A stretch of DNA of 64,000 bases from a bacterium (GCA_016124235.1 WGOC01000017.1:62001-126000); one strand, 5' to 3'; shown: positions 1 to 9,699, counted from the stretch's first letter. The notes: generated by a model from the sequence alone, not told the origin. Translations and numbers: made by a program.

Positions 1-1567
1 TCACGCCACTCCACGTGAGCCGCAAATCCTTCACCACCTCGGGGGGAATGCCAGCTTGGCCGGCCAACTCAATCGTGCGATCCGCCCCACGATGGACATA
101 GCCGACCCAAGCCATATTGTGTCCGCCATGTTCGACGATCACCTGGCAAATCTCGTTGAACAACTGCCGCTCGTCCGTGGCTCGCACCAGGACTTGATTG
201 CAATTGCTGATCGTCCGCAGTGCCCGGTTGACGCGGCGCAATTCTGTTTCCACATCTTTCCGGGCCGTGACATCAGCCATTACCGAAAGCACGCAATGTT
301 CACCGCCAACGTCGATGACTTCCGCCGAGTACTGTGCATAAGCAGGAGTACCTTGTTTTGTCACGAATGCGATTTCCCGGCATTCCACCACGTTGGATTT
401 CGCCAGCTCATCGACGATGGCTTTCCGGTCGGCAACGTTCTGCCAGAGCCCCAGTTCGACGGTCGTCCGCCCAATCATTTCATCCCGACGGTAACCAACG
501 AATCGTTCCAACGCGGCATTCACATCCACCAACCGCCCGTCCGCCTGGCGCGTCAGGACAATGGCGACCGGACTTGATCGATAGAGTTTGGAGAATTTTT
601 CGTCCGACGCTCGAAGCGATCGTTCGATGGCCTTTCGTTCGGCAAAGCTGGCGGCCAGCAGCAACGCGATCGAACATTTGGTGGCAATGAAGAGTTGGAC
701 CCAACGCACGTGCTCGATTGCGGTTTCTCCACCAAGGGGAAACCGACCACCGCCAAAGGCCGTGATTCCGATTTCCATCACCGCCGCAAGAAACAATACG
801 GTCGCGGTGCCGCGAACCCCCAGTCGCAACGCGGCCCAGATGGCGGGCGCGAACAGCATGTAGGAATGGGGACGAAAGAAGCTTTCCTCGTGCGCCGGCC
901 CCAAGAAGAACCAGGCCAACAGGAGAGCCGCCGCGATGGCACCCAGTGCCTCCAAAATCCGTGGCCAAACGAAGTTGGTCTCCATTGCCGGATCGGGCCG
1001 GAGCCAACCGATGATCAGTGGCGTGATCAACAAGATTCCCAGCCCGTCCGCCGTCCACCACGTCAAATAAAGGGAACTGAACGAATGATCAAATGTCAGG
1101 CCCGCCGCGGCCGCGCCGAGTAGGGCCGAGATGCCGTTGACCACCAACGTCGCCAGCACCAGCGATGCGACTTCGCCGATCCGCGCAAACGTGATCGGTC
1201 GCGGATTCAAACGCGTGATCACCCAGGCGCTCAATCCAGTTTCCGCAGTGTTGGCCGCCAGGTATCCCAGCTCTTTTACGAAACCATGACCGGACGCCAG
1301 CCATACCAAAAAATTGGCGACCGAGACGGTGATCAAAATCGCGATCCACTCCTTGCGTGAGCTCAATAACATCGCTGCCAGGGCCACACCGCTTGCAGGC
1401 CAAATCGCGGCGACGGTGGCGCCGGGACCGGTGATGAAATAGGCCAACTCGAACGCGATCACATAAACCACGGCGACGACAGCCAGCTTCAACGGCAAAC
1501 GCCACCGGTCGGGCAGCGCGTCCCATTTGCTCTGGCGTTGAAATCGTTCGGTCACAGATCGAATCAC
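1..1567 (-). CDS. MASE1-PAS-GAF membrane sensor, partial (C-terminus beyond window)
   Basis: The frame is open from a GTG at 1567 to the left edge (about 522 codons, no stop), so the gene is truncated by the window. The N-terminal ~300 residues are hydrophobic with the MASE1 signature (GPGATVAAIWPASGVALAA, then ELGYLAANTAE and LYLTWWTADGLGILLITP), typical of eight-helix sensory membrane domains. A PAS domain follows (SDEKFSKLYRSSPVAIVLT ... VMADVTARKDVE), then the start of a GAF domain (ISNCNQVLVRATDERQLFNEI ... GHNMAWVGYV). The missing C-terminus is probably a histidine kinase or GGDEF output; this is inference. The GTG overlaps the TGA of the upstream sensor by four bases (1564-1567), implying translational coupling. 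The PAS is close to the second PAS of that neighbour (NVE/NEAxERFxGYxRxEMIGRT pattern), suggesting duplication. Confidence 0.85.
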   Translation of the reverse strand, partial: MIRSVTERFQRQSKWDALPDRWRLPLKLAVVAVVYVIAFELAYFITGPGATVAAIWPASGVALAAMLLSSRKEWIAILITVSVANFLVWLASGHGFVKELGYLAANTAETGLSAWVITRLNPRPITFARIGEVASLVLATLVVNGISALLGAAAAGLTFDHSFSSLYLTWWTADGLGILLITPLIIGWLRPDPAMETNFVWPRILEALGAIAAALLLAWFFLGPAHEESFFRPHSYMLFAPAIWAALRLGVRGTATVLFLAAVMEIGITAFGGGRFPLGGETAIEHVRWVQLFIATKCSIALLLAASFAERKAIERSLRASDEKFSKLYRSSPVAIVLTRQADGRLVDVNAALERFVGYRRDEMIGRTTVELGLWQNVADRKAIVDELAKSNVVECREIAFVTKQGTPAYAQYSAEVIDVGGEHCVLSVMADVTARKDVETELRRVNRALRTISNCNQVLVRATDERQLFNEICQVIVEHGGHNMAWVGYVHRGADRTIELAGQAGIPPEVVKDLRLTWSGV

Positions 1568-4500
1568 CTGGGTTTGGATTCTGCCGTTTCCACCGACGAG
1601 GCGTCGCTGGCATCGACCTCGGTACGCGATGCACTTGGATAGCGAATACCGCCACCGAAGCGGCGAGTGAGTTCATTGACTTCCGTTTTCAGCTGCAATA
1701 CGCGGTCCTCACGATCAAGTGTCAAGTTATGCCAGCGCTGGAGTTCGGCCATTTGATCACGCATTTTTTGACTGGCCAGTTTCCGTTCCGTGATGACCTG
1801 GGTGAACATGATGATTCCCCCGATCTCACCCGAAGCCGTCCGCCATGGTTGGATGTCCCACTGGAGCCATTCGACGGAACCATTCGCGCGTTCAAAGGGA
1901 TCTTCCTCGGCACGCAACGTTTCCCCGGCGAGCGCCTTGCGGTGTTGCACCTTCCAGCGCTCGGGAATATCGGGAAACACGTCGTAATGAGAACGCCCGA
2001 TGATTTCCTTTCCTTCGAGATGATAGTCAGAAATCCAGCGTTCGCTCACCTGCAGATAGCACATGTTTCGGTCAAACATGGCGACCGCGGCCGGGGCGTG
2101 TTTGATGAATTGGCGCAGCAAACGTTCACTGGCCTGCAATGCGTCTTCCATCAGTTTGCGTTGGGTAATATCCGCAAGCACCGTCAGGATGCATTTCTCA
2201 CCGCTCATTTCGATCAACTCGGCGGAGTACTGCATGACAATACGTTGGCCGTTCCGGTTGGTCATGTCCAATTCCCGACCACGAACAAACCCGGTCTCTT
2301 GCAGCGTTTCGACGAGTCGCTGCCGTTCGTTTTCGTTGGACCAAAAACCTGTGTCGATGGCGGTTCGTCCGATGACTTCCTTGCGCTGGTATCCGGTAAA
2401 CCGTTCCATCGCCTCGTTAACTTCGATTAAAGCGCCGCTCTCGAGATTGCTGATGGCCATCGGCACCGGGCTGGACCGGAACGAGCGCGCAAACTTCTCT
2501 TCCGACTTGCGCAATGCTTCCTCCACCCGCTTGCGCTCAGTGATGTCGCGCGCAATCGTCGAGTACCATTCCACTTCGCCTTCCGGGGATTTGTGGATCA
2601 ACACCACTTGCGACACATGAACTTCACGCCCATCGCGGCGGAGCAAAACCGATTCGCCGCTCCAATTTCCAACTTTCATCGCATGAGGAATGGCCTCGTT
2701 GACAATCTGATCGGCCGCGGTTTGTGAATGGAATTCAGCAATTGCTCGACCCTCGACATTTTCGTCCTGGTCCAATCCAAGCATCTGGCGACCCGCTGGA
2801 TTGATGAACAACACTTTCCGATTCCGATCGGCGAAGGCAACCAGATCGCTCGTGGCTTCCAGCACCCCTACCAGACGCAGCCGCTCCTTCTCAATCCGAG
2901 ATTGTTCCTCCAGAAACGCGAGTCGCTGTCTCACCCGACTGCGCGCCAGCCACCAGGCGCCAAAGCCCGTACCTCCGAGCATCAATGCCAGAGCACCCGT
3001 ACGAAACCACCACGTCTGCCAAATAAACGGCATCACTTGGAATGCGACCGAAGCACCGGTTTCGTTCCACACACCATCGTTGTTGGAAGCTTTGACCCAC
3101 ACCCGGTATGTCCCTGGGGGCGGCGGAAACATGTAAATCGACCGGCGGTCGTCGATCCGCGTCCATTCGTCACGGAGCCCTTCGATTCGATACGCAAACT
3201 GAATCTTTTCCGGAGCCGCAAAACTGAGCGCACTGTAGAAGACCGCCAGTTCCATTTGGCCGGGCGGAACGCGCACTGGATCCGAGCCGATAGTCGCAAG
3301 AAATGACTGCCGGCCCTTGCGACTCTCGATGCGAAACCCATCAATGTAAACCGGCGGAGGAACCGTATTGAACGCGACGGTCGCCGGATCGATCGTTACG
3401 ACTCCTTTCAAGGTCGCAAACCACAACCGCCCCGAATCATCCTTGATCGCGGTTGCTTGGAATCCGCTCACGCATTCCACGCTCGGCAGGCCGTCACTCA
3501 CCGTGAACAGCTGCGCTGCCAAAACCGCCTGGTGTCCGTCGGCGACCTCGTCCAGTTCAGCCTTGGCGACGCGGACCACGCCCCGGTTCGATCCCATCCA
3601 CCAATATCCCCGGCCGTCGTCAAGAATTGACGCGATGGTACCCGTCGGAAGTCCGTTGGTCTGTGTCACGGACTTCAAATCACCCTTGAAATACCGGCGC
3701 AGCGGCACCGTTGATCCGCCAATCCAAATCGCGCCGTTTGGTTCGGCGCGGATGGTGTTGCTTTCCTTGAGTGACTGCCCCGCCGGACTCTTGAGTTCGG
3801 TCCAATTGTTCTCGTCGAACTGAAAGACGCCGTCCGCGCTTGCGGCCCAGATAACGCCCGCAGTCAGGTCTTCGGCAAAAGATTTGATGTTGCCCAGCGG
3901 CAACGCAGCACTCGCCGGGAATGTGCGGAAACGATCGTTTTCGTAAACCGCAATCGCGTTGTTGCCACCAATCCAAACGCGGTTGCGCGAGTCTTCAAAA
4001 ATGGCGGCGATATCAACGCCACCCGATTCTTCCTCGGCGATGAGTCGTGTCTGACCATTTGGCGGAACGACACACAGTTTGTGGTGATAAGCGCCCACCC
4101 ACACGTTCCCGCTGTGATCACGCATTACGGACTGCACGTAATGGGGATCGCCTCCGTCGGGAAACAGGTTTATCGGAGTAACGTTGGTCGACTCAGCAGA
4201 TGCCCGCGCCAGACCTTTACCATAGGAACCCAGCAAAACCTGACCGCCACCTTCATCGAAGAGGGCGGTGATCCGTTTACTGGGATAAAGCGCCGCCAAA
4301 TCGACCAACCGAAAGCGCCGCTGGGTCAACTTGATCAGTCCGTCACCACTGGTCCCCAACCAGACGTTGTCTTCACGATCGCGCCAGGCGCAGCGGATGC
4401 TGGACGTGGGCAACCCAAGATCGCGGTCGTAATGATGAATCGATCCACCGGATTCCACTTGGTAAATCCCCTGTGCCTGGGTGCAGAGCCAAATAGTTCC

Positions 4501-5376
4501 ATGCGTATCTTCGTAGACCTGCCACATATCACCGGGATCTCGGGGAAGATCCATCGACTTAAAAATGTCGGTGCCATCGGTGCGTAGCAATTTGCTGCCG
4601 GCAACCACAATCATCCGCCCGTCTCGTCCTGGTCCCATTCCGTGAAATTGGTTGGTGACGACCGATTCGATTGGCGAGTGGAGCCACGCCTGGCCACCCC
4701 AATACCCAAAAAACATTTGCTGGCTCACCCAGATTTTTCCGTCGTCTCCCACAAAACCGTAGTAGCCATGACCTTTAGTGCCGGGTGGCTCCGGCAGCGT
4801 TTTCAGACTGGTGGATGGATTCAGGGTTTCGCTTTGCAGCACCTGGCCGTCGTACGTGGTCACGCAGACCACGCCACCTCCATCGGAAATGGTTCGTGCG
4901 AAGTTGCTCTGAGAAACGGCCGCACGGGAGAGCGTCTTCCACTGGCCATTATGCATGACCGCCAACCCGCGAAGGGTGCTGACCCACAGCTGGCCGGCAG
5001 CATCCAGGTGCAAATTGACGATGCCCTCACTCGGCAATTCGGGCGTGTTCGAGGGATCTCGTACTGTGAATGTCGCACCGTCGAAACGGACGAGCCCGTT
5101 AAACGTGCCGAACCAGATGTAGCCATCGTCAGTCTGCACAATGGCCGTCGCCGAGCTTTCCGGCAGGCCGTCACCCGTCTGCCAGGTCTTCACGTGATAG
5201 TCGCTGGTCAGTGCGCTAATCGCGTCGCCGGCAAACGTCGCGGCGCCGGAGCGAATCGCCACCCCAATGCCGAACACCGCAACCGCCAACAAACCTCCAC
5301 GCCAAGCGAAAAAACGAAAACTACTGAAAAGCCGGTCTGGCGCACCAAAAGGTTTCTTGATCAAAGCTTCTGTCAT
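1564..5376 (-). CDS. Two-component-propeller / Y_Y_Y / triple-PAS sensor protein without kinase domain
   Basis: About 1270 residues from the ATG at 5376; a TTG at 5415 in frame is an alternative start. An N-terminal hydrophobic segment is followed by repeated Reg_prop-type blades (IVQTDDGYIWFGTFNGLVRFDG, DGAIWIGG, GRLWFATLKGVVTID), a Y_Y_Y domain (FAYRIEGLRDEWTRIDDRR ... GTYRVWVKASNNDGVWNE), one membrane helix near residue 800, then three PAS domains with PAC-type ends (ARDITERKR, LADITQRKL, TQVITERKL). The C-terminus is a short coiled segment (RWHNLTLDREDRVLQLKTEV, then RYPSA) similar to a tail seen in other PAS sensors. No HisKA, HATPase or GGDEF follows, so output is probably passed to the coupled MASE1 sensor downstream. 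The periplasmic propeller/Y_Y_Y part resembles hybrid two-component systems that sense glycans in Bacteroidetes. Confidence 0.88.
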   Translation of the reverse strand: MTEALIKKPFGAPDRLFSSFRFFAWRGGLLAVAVFGIGVAIRSGAATFAGDAISALTSDYHVKTWQTGDGLPESSATAIVQTDDGYIWFGTFNGLVRFDGATFTVRDPSNTPELPSEGIVNLHLDAAGQLWVSTLRGLAVMHNGQWKTLSRAAVSQSNFARTISDGGGVVCVTTYDGQVLQSETLNPSTSLKTLPEPPGTKGHGYYGFVGDDGKIWVSQQMFFGYWGGQAWLHSPIESVVTNQFHGMGPGRDGRMIVVAGSKLLRTDGTDIFKSMDLPRDPGDMWQVYEDTHGTIWLCTQAQGIYQVESGGSIHHYDRDLGLPTSSIRCAWRDREDNVWLGTSGDGLIKLTQRRFRLVDLAALYPSKRITALFDEGGGQVLLGSYGKGLARASAESTNVTPINLFPDGGDPHYVQSVMRDHSGNVWVGAYHHKLCVVPPNGQTRLIAEEESGGVDIAAIFEDSRNRVWIGGNNAIAVYENDRFRTFPASAALPLGNIKSFAEDLTAGVIWAASADGVFQFDENNWTELKSPAGQSLKESNTIRAEPNGAIWIGGSTVPLRRYFKGDLKSVTQTNGLPTGTIASILDDGRGYWWMGSNRGVVRVAKAELDEVADGHQAVLAAQLFTVSDGLPSVECVSGFQATAIKDDSGRLWFATLKGVVTIDPATVAFNTVPPPVYIDGFRIESRKGRQSFLATIGSDPVRVPPGQMELAVFYSALSFAAPEKIQFAYRIEGLRDEWTRIDDRRSIYMFPPPPGTYRVWVKASNNDGVWNETGASVAFQVMPFIWQTWWFRTGALALMLGGTGFGAWWLARSRVRQRLAFLEEQSRIEKERLRLVGVLEATSDLVAFADRNRKVLFINPAGRQMLGLDQDENVEGRAIAEFHSQTAADQIVNEAIPHAMKVGNWSGESVLLRRDGREVHVSQVVLIHKSPEGEVEWYSTIARDITERKRVEEALRKSEEKFARSFRSSPVPMAISNLESGALIEVNEAMERFTGYQRKEVIGRTAIDTGFWSNENERQRLVETLQETGFVRGRELDMTNRNGQRIVMQYSAELIEMSGEKCILTVLADITQRKLMEDALQASERLLRQFIKHAPAAVAMFDRNMCYLQVSERWISDYHLEGKEIIGRSHYDVFPDIPERWKVQHRKALAGETLRAEEDPFERANGSVEWLQWDIQPWRTASGEIGGIIMFTQVITERKLASQKMRDQMAELQRWHNLTLDREDRVLQLKTEVNELTRRFGGGIRYPSASRTEVDASDASSVETAESKPR

Positions 5377-5529
5377 ATCTGCAGGAAACTTCTTCAAGCT
5401 CAATGCACGGTGCAAAAAGCCGGAATGAATTACAATCTAATACACCAATGGAATCGCTCCACCAGCGGGCAAGACGGAGCAAGACGGGCAGGACGGCCGA
5501 ACCGGAAATAGCGGTTGAAGGTGACTGGA

Positions 5530-5979
5530 TCAGCCGCAGGAAAGACCTCGAATGGCGTCCTCCAACGCGTCAATTGTCACCGGTTTTTGCAATACCCGCT
5601 TGGCGCCCAAAGATCGAGCGAGGCTCAAGCAATCGATGCCGACCGTGCAGGATCCACCAGACATGGCGATCACACGAATGTGGGGATGTTCCCGGCGCAA
5701 TTGAACGATGGTCTCCAGCCCTTCCATTTCTTCCATGAAGATGTCCGTAATGACCACGTCGGCCGTTGCCTTCGTCAGAATCTCGAGTGCCTGCCTTCCG
5801 TTGGTGGCGACGCGAACGTTGTAACCTTTCCGTTCAAGAAGTTTCGAAATTCCAAACGCGAACGGTTCGTCATCGTCGACCACGATCAATCGGGTTGGCT
5901 GCGCTGGTTTCGGCGCACCCGAATCACGATCGGATTTCGTGACGGAGTGATCCTCCGTACGGCTGTTGAATTCTGTCAT
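5530..5979 (-). CDS. Stand-alone response regulator receiver protein
   Basis: A single REC domain: acidic pair in VVDDDE, phosphoacceptor aspartate in VVITDIF, switch serine in IAMSGG and lysine in VLQKPV. There is no DNA-binding or enzymatic output, so it resembles CheY-like or phosphorelay proteins. I chose the ATG at 5979 because AAGGA lies 10 bases upstream; in-frame alternatives are ATG 6045 and TTG 6060, the latter overlapping the chemoreceptor stop by four bases. The extra N-terminus these would add is low-complexity. It lies directly downstream of the chemoreceptor on the same strand and probably shares its transcript; no cheA or cheW is in the window. Confidence 0.85.
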   Translation of the reverse strand: MTEFNSRTEDHSVTKSDRDSGAPKPAQPTRLIVVDDDEPFAFGISKLLERKGYNVRVATNGRQALEILTKATADVVITDIFMEEMEGLETIVQLRREHPHIRVIAMSGGSCTVGIDCLSLARSLGAKRVLQKPVTIDALEDAIRGLSCG

Positions 5980-6056
5980 CAATGTGCGGTCCTTAAAGAA
6001 ATTCATCGCCGAGGTTCCAAACGGAACATCGTTGTTCGGCGTCATTTGAAGCGGCT

Positions 6057-7706
6057 TCAAAAACTTGTGAATGCGGCGTCAATTTCGCCACGGGTGGCAA
6101 CCGATTTCGTCGATTCATTCTTGAGCGGTTCGGCAAACCGGCGGAGTTCAGCCGCCGACAATACGGCCTGGCTGGACGACGATTTGATGTCCGCAGCCGA
6201 AAGCGGTTTCTCGTTGTGCGTTTGCTTGCCGATGTGGTGCGACGAGGACTTCAGCCAAGATTTCCCGGCGGCGTTGGCCCCATTCACGAGCAACTGCAGC
6301 TGGGCAACCGATTCGGCCACTGAGGCTGCCTGCGCGCTGAGTTCCTCCGCGGCACTGGCGCTTTCCTCCGCGCTGGCGGCATTGTTCTGTGTGACCTTGT
6401 CCATCTCACTCACGGCGACGTTCACTTGACGAACGCCCTTCGCCTGTTCGCTCGATGCCTGGGCGATTTCCGCGATCAGTTGATCAACAGCCCGCGCCTT
6501 TTCCGCAATCACCCCAAACCCTCCGGCAACGCGGTCACTGATTTCCATGCCGCGATTGCTCTTCGCCAAAGCGGCGCCGATTTTGGAAGTCGTTTCCCGG
6601 GCGGAATGCGCACACCGTTGGGCGAGGTTGCGCACTTCGTCGGCCACGACGGCAAATCCCAACCCCGCCTCGCCGGCACGAGCGGCTTCGACGGCCGCGT
6701 TGAGTGCGAGGATATTTGTCTGGAAGGCGATCTCATCAATGTCCTTCACAATCTTCGCCACATCGCCGCTGGCATCCTTGATGTCTTTCATCGCGGTTGC
6801 CATGGCGCTCATTTCGTTGGTGCCGGCGTCGGCGGCCTCCCGGGCTTCGGTCGCAAGTTGACGCGCTTTGCCGGCCGAATCTGCATTCTGCGAAATCATG
6901 CTGGTGACTTCTTCGAGAGAAGCGCTGGTCTCCTCCAGGCCGGCCGCTTGTTCACTCGCTCCTTCCGCCAGCTGTTGACTGGCGGATGCCACCTGCGCCG
7001 ACGCCGCGGCTGTCTGCTCCGCGCCAGCTTCGAGCTGTGACGCCACGCGGATCAGCACCCGATTGGTGCGGTTGATGGTCAACCATCCAATCGCCATCGC
7101 CAGAATCAACGCAGATACCGCCACGACCCCAATTGTCGAGAGGGATCGCTTGACGGTGTGATCGATCTGCAGGGCCACGGAATCGCCCGTCGCGGCATTG
7201 GTGCGAAACAGGGCACCAGCCTTCACGAAATATGCCTGGTAAGCCGGCAGCAGTTCCGTATCGAGATAATGATCCGCGTCGTTGGGCTTGTTGGCGTCCA
7301 CCAGCTTCAAATACTCGCCGCGGGCACTCTGGTAGCGCTCGCGCAAACTGGTCAACTCGGCCACCAACGTCCGTTCGCTGTCTTCCGTGATCGTTGTTTC
7401 GTACTTTTGCAGTGCTTCGTTCAGTTCGCTGCCGGTCGCCTCCAGCTCGCTGTTCCACTGTTTCCGCTCGTCGCCATCCCGGGCCTGCGCGTAAAGAAGC
7501 GCGCGGACAAAATTCTCCGTCACCACGGCGCGGACGGTCGCCGACTTGATCGTTCCAGGCATGACCTTTCCCTTCAGCTTAAACGCGTCGCGGTCGACCT
7601 CGCTGAGGCTGTTCCATGAAATTGCGCCCACGGCAGCCAGCAACAAGCTGATCACACCAAGCCCAAGAGCGACCCGTCGTCCGATTGTCAGAGTTTTAAT
7701 GCTCAT
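6057..7706 (-). CDS. Methyl-accepting chemotaxis protein
   Basis: 549 residues from the ATG at 7706 (an upstream in-frame start at 7736 is possible). There is a membrane helix near residues 10-30 ([20 protein letters not shown]), a helical periplasmic domain of about 150 residues resembling the four-helix-bundle MCP sensor, a second membrane helix ([20 protein letters not shown]), then the cytoplasmic coiled-coil signalling domain with the conserved hairpin tip ([34 protein letters not shown]). I see no clear HAMP between the second helix and the coiled coil. The C-terminus lacks the NWETF pentapeptide that tethers CheR. It probably forms an operon with the receiver gene at 5530. Confidence 0.92.
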   Translation of the reverse strand: MSIKTLTIGRRVALGLGVISLLLAAVGAISWNSLSEVDRDAFKLKGKVMPGTIKSATVRAVVTENFVRALLYAQARDGDERKQWNSELEATGSELNEALQKYETTITEDSERTLVAELTSLRERYQSARGEYLKLVDANKPNDADHYLDTELLPAYQAYFVKAGALFRTNAATGDSVALQIDHTVKRSLSTIGVVAVSALILAMAIGWLTINRTNRVLIRVASQLEAGAEQTAAASAQVASASQQLAEGASEQAAGLEETSASLEEVTSMISQNADSAGKARQLATEAREAADAGTNEMSAMATAMKDIKDASGDVAKIVKDIDEIAFQTNILALNAAVEAARAGEAGLGFAVVADEVRNLAQRCAHSARETTSKIGAALAKSNRGMEISDRVAGGFGVIAEKARAVDQLIAEIAQASSEQAKGVRQVNVAVSEMDKVTQNNAASAEESASAAEELSAQAASVAESVAQLQLLVNGANAAGKSWLKSSSHHIGKQTHNEKPLSAADIKSSSSQAVLSAAELRRFAEPLKNESTKSVATRGEIDAAFTSF

Positions 7707-7750
7707 TATGTTTGCTATCCTAAGATGATCACACATTTCCCGCAGAGCGT

Positions 7751-7825
7751 GTCAGACAACGAAAAAGGCACAGCCGAAGCAACGCGGCATGGGGCCGCGT
7801 TGCTTCGATTGTGCCTTTGTCTGAC
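7751..7825. repeat. Long imperfect hairpin (75 bp inverted repeat)
   Basis: Arms 7751-7788 and 7794-7825 pair through three perfect blocks of 9, 7 and 14 bp (30 bp in all), separated by a six-base bulge in the left arm and a two-base mismatch, around a five-base loop (ATGGG). No T-run follows on either strand, so it is not a standard terminator. It lies between tRNA-Leu and the chemoreceptor, 45 bases upstream of the latter's start. It could be an RNA processing or stability element, or a small palindromic mobile repeat. Confidence 0.8.
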
Positions 7826-7854
7826 AGGCCCAAAGTCCTGCCCGCAAGAGCGCG

Positions 7855-7873
7855 TCCGCACCCGAGGTGCGGA
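7855..7873. repeat. REP-like palindrome, 8-bp stem
   Basis: TCCGCACC, a three-base loop CGA, then GGTGCGGA, followed by ACCTAC. It stands alone in the noncoding stretch between the long hairpin and tRNA-Leu and has no T-tract. The combination of this stem with the flanking ACCTAC looks like a dispersed REP-type repeat, but I see no second copy in the window. Confidence 0.5.
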
Positions 7874-8020
7874 ACCTACATCGAGGGTTTCATCGGCAAA
7901 TAGCGCCGCCCGCTTGAGTGCAAATCAATTGACCCAAGTCGTTTGCTGGCGATGGATTTCGGGAACGAATTGAAAGCCGGTATCGCGAGAGCGAGGCGAA
8001 CGAAATGCCCGGAGGTGCTT

Positions 8021-8105
8021 TGGTGCGCACGACAGGACTTGAACCTGTACGCCTTACGGCACTACCACCTCAAAGTAGCGCGTCTGCCAATTCCGCCACG
8101 TGCGC
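8021..8105 (-). tRNA. tRNA-Leu (anticodon GAG)
   Basis: Read on the minus strand, the acceptor GCGCACG (8105-8099) pairs with CGTGCGC (8031-8025), followed by discriminator A and an encoded CCA (8023-8021). The D arm contains the typical GCGGAATTGGCAGACGC. The anticodon stem-loop is CTACT-TTGAGGT-GGTAG, giving anticodon GAG. A long class II variable arm (TGCCGTAAGGCG region) and the T arm ACAGG-TTCAAGT-CCTGT complete an 85-nt leucine tRNA reading CUC/CUU. The rest of 7874-8020 and 8106-8377 shows no gene; the latter must carry the divergent promoters of this tRNA and the phosphofructokinase. Confidence 0.97.
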
Positions 8106-8377
8106 AACGAAAAGCGGGGCGCATTGAACCACTTGCCGCCGCGGGTGCAAGTCCCATTTTCAAAGATTTTTTAACGCCGCTCACTATCTCCGGGAATGAG
8201 CCGGTCGCCAGCCCGTCAGACCGCGAATTCGCTCCAAGACCCGCCCGGACATGATGAACGGCCCGAGGGAATTCATCTTTGACAGCCCCATTGCACGTTG
8301 GCATCGTTCGCCCTCAAATTTTTCGGCAGTCAACCATTCGTGGGCCGGGGACACCGGAGCTGCCACCAAAGAGCATT

Positions 8378-9649
8378 ATGGCACATCTTGTTGGAAACCT
8401 TCTGGTCGCCCAATCCGGCGGTCCCACCGTCGTTATTAACGCCAGCATTGCCGGGGTCATCACCGAGGCCGGCAAGCACGAATTCATTGAGGAAATGTAC
8501 GGCGGAATGAACGGCATTCTGGGCATTCTCAACGAGGAGCTGATCGACTTGCAGGACGAAAAGGCCAAGGCCATCGAAGGTCTTCGCTACACCCCGGCCG
8601 CCGCTCTCGGCACATGCCGCTACAAAATCGACTTCAAAAAGAACCCGGAACAGGCCGGCAAGGACATGGATCGCCTGTTTGAGATCTTCAAGGCGCACAA
8701 CATCCGCTATTTCTTCTACGCGGGCGGCAATGATTCGCAGGACACGGCCCACAAAATTCACGAGCAGGCCCAGGCGCGCGGGTGGGAAATGCGAGTCATC
8801 GGCGTACCGAAGACCATCGACAACGACCTGCCCCACACCGATCACTGTCCCGGCTACGGTTCGGTGGTGAAATATAATGCCGCCACCGTTATGGAGGTCG
8901 CGTTTGACGTGAGCAGCATGGCCACCGACGACGGTTCGTGTTGTCTCGTTGAAGTGATGGGCCGTGCGGCCGGCTGGATCGCCGCGGGGACGGTGCTGGC
9001 CAAACGCTCCGAAAACGATGCCCCTCATATTATTCTATTGCCGGAGATTCCAGTGAATGAAGAAGCCTTCCTTAACAAGGTCAAGGCCACCGTCGATCAA
9101 CTCGGTTACTGCGTCGTGGTCGTGGGCGAAGGCGTGAAAAACGAACAAGGCGATGAACTGGGCGCCGACAAATCCCGCTTGGACGCGTTCGGCCACGCGG
9201 TTCTCTCGGGTGCGGCCGAAGCACTCAAGGAATTAATCCAGGGCAAGCTCGATCTCAAAACCCGCACGGTGAAACTCGGCTACGCCCAACGGGCCGCCGC
9301 ACACTATGGCAGCAAATTGGACGCGGACGAAGCGTTCGCGTGTGGCGAAGCCGCCGTTCGCGCCGCGATTGACGGCAAGAGTGGTTTCATGGTGAAGCTG
9401 GTTCGCACATCGCGCGATCCGTATCGGTTTGACACCGGCTTGCAGCCGCTCGGTGACATCGCGAACGTTGAGCACGTCGTCCCGCGCGACTGGATCAGCG
9501 AGGACGGATTCATGCCGAACGATAAATTTGTTCAATACGCCCGCCCGTTGATTGCCGGCGAGAATCCGGTCCCGCACGAAGATGGGTTGCCGAAGTTCGT
9601 CGTGCTCGACAAAAATCTGGTCGAGAAACAACTGCCGCCGCGGGAGTAA
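8378..9649 (+). CDS. Phosphofructokinase, probably PPi-dependent
   Basis: 423 residues from the ATG at 8378, the first start aligned with the family N-terminus (LLVAQSGGPTVVINASIAG); the frame is open further upstream but that extension is not family-like. Transfers phosphate to fructose 6-phosphate in glycolysis. PFK motifs: GGP near residue 14, YAGGNDSQDT near 115-123, PKTIDNDLPHTDHCPGYGS near 144-162, and VEVMGRAAGWIA. The residue after GG in the donor-binding loop and the lysine of PKTIDND follow PPi-type rather than ATP-type (GGDGS) enzymes; here the loop reads GGNDS where GGDDS is commoner. It is transcribed alone: divergent from tRNA-Leu and closed by a strong hairpin terminator 25 bases downstream. 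Donor specificity is inferred, not shown. Confidence 0.9.
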   Translation: MAHLVGNLLVAQSGGPTVVINASIAGVITEAGKHEFIEEMYGGMNGILGILNEELIDLQDEKAKAIEGLRYTPAAALGTCRYKIDFKKNPEQAGKDMDRLFEIFKAHNIRYFFYAGGNDSQDTAHKIHEQAQARGWEMRVIGVPKTIDNDLPHTDHCPGYGSVVKYNAATVMEVAFDVSSMATDDGSCCLVEVMGRAAGWIAAGTVLAKRSENDAPHIILLPEIPVNEEAFLNKVKATVDQLGYCVVVVGEGVKNEQGDELGADKSRLDAFGHAVLSGAAEALKELIQGKLDLKTRTVKLGYAQRAAAHYGSKLDADEAFACGEAAVRAAIDGKSGFMVKLVRTSRDPYRFDTGLQPLGDIANVEHVVPRDWISEDGFMPNDKFVQYARPLIAGENPVPHEDGLPKFVVLDKNLVEKQLPPRE

Positions 9650-9674
9650 GATGAGTTTCCAGACAGAACTTTCG

Positions 9675-9699
9675 GGGCGGCCACAAGCCGCCCTTTTTT
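9675..9699 (+). terminator. Rho-independent terminator of the phosphofructokinase gene
   Basis: A perfect 7-bp GC stem (GGGCGGC / GCCGCCC) with loop CACAA is followed directly by six T residues. It ends 10 bases before the next start codon, so the split carB gene must have its promoter inside this short gap or within the hairpin region, or depend on read-through. Confidence 0.93.

Noticed and set aside
4642..5511. 289-codon plus-strand frame opposite the propeller sensor
   Set aside because: Shadow of the repeated beta-propeller coding sequence; no motif or start context.
7751..7825. Integron attC site
   Set aside because: The hairpin lacks recognisable RYYYAAC/GTTRRRY core sites and no integrase or cassette is nearby.
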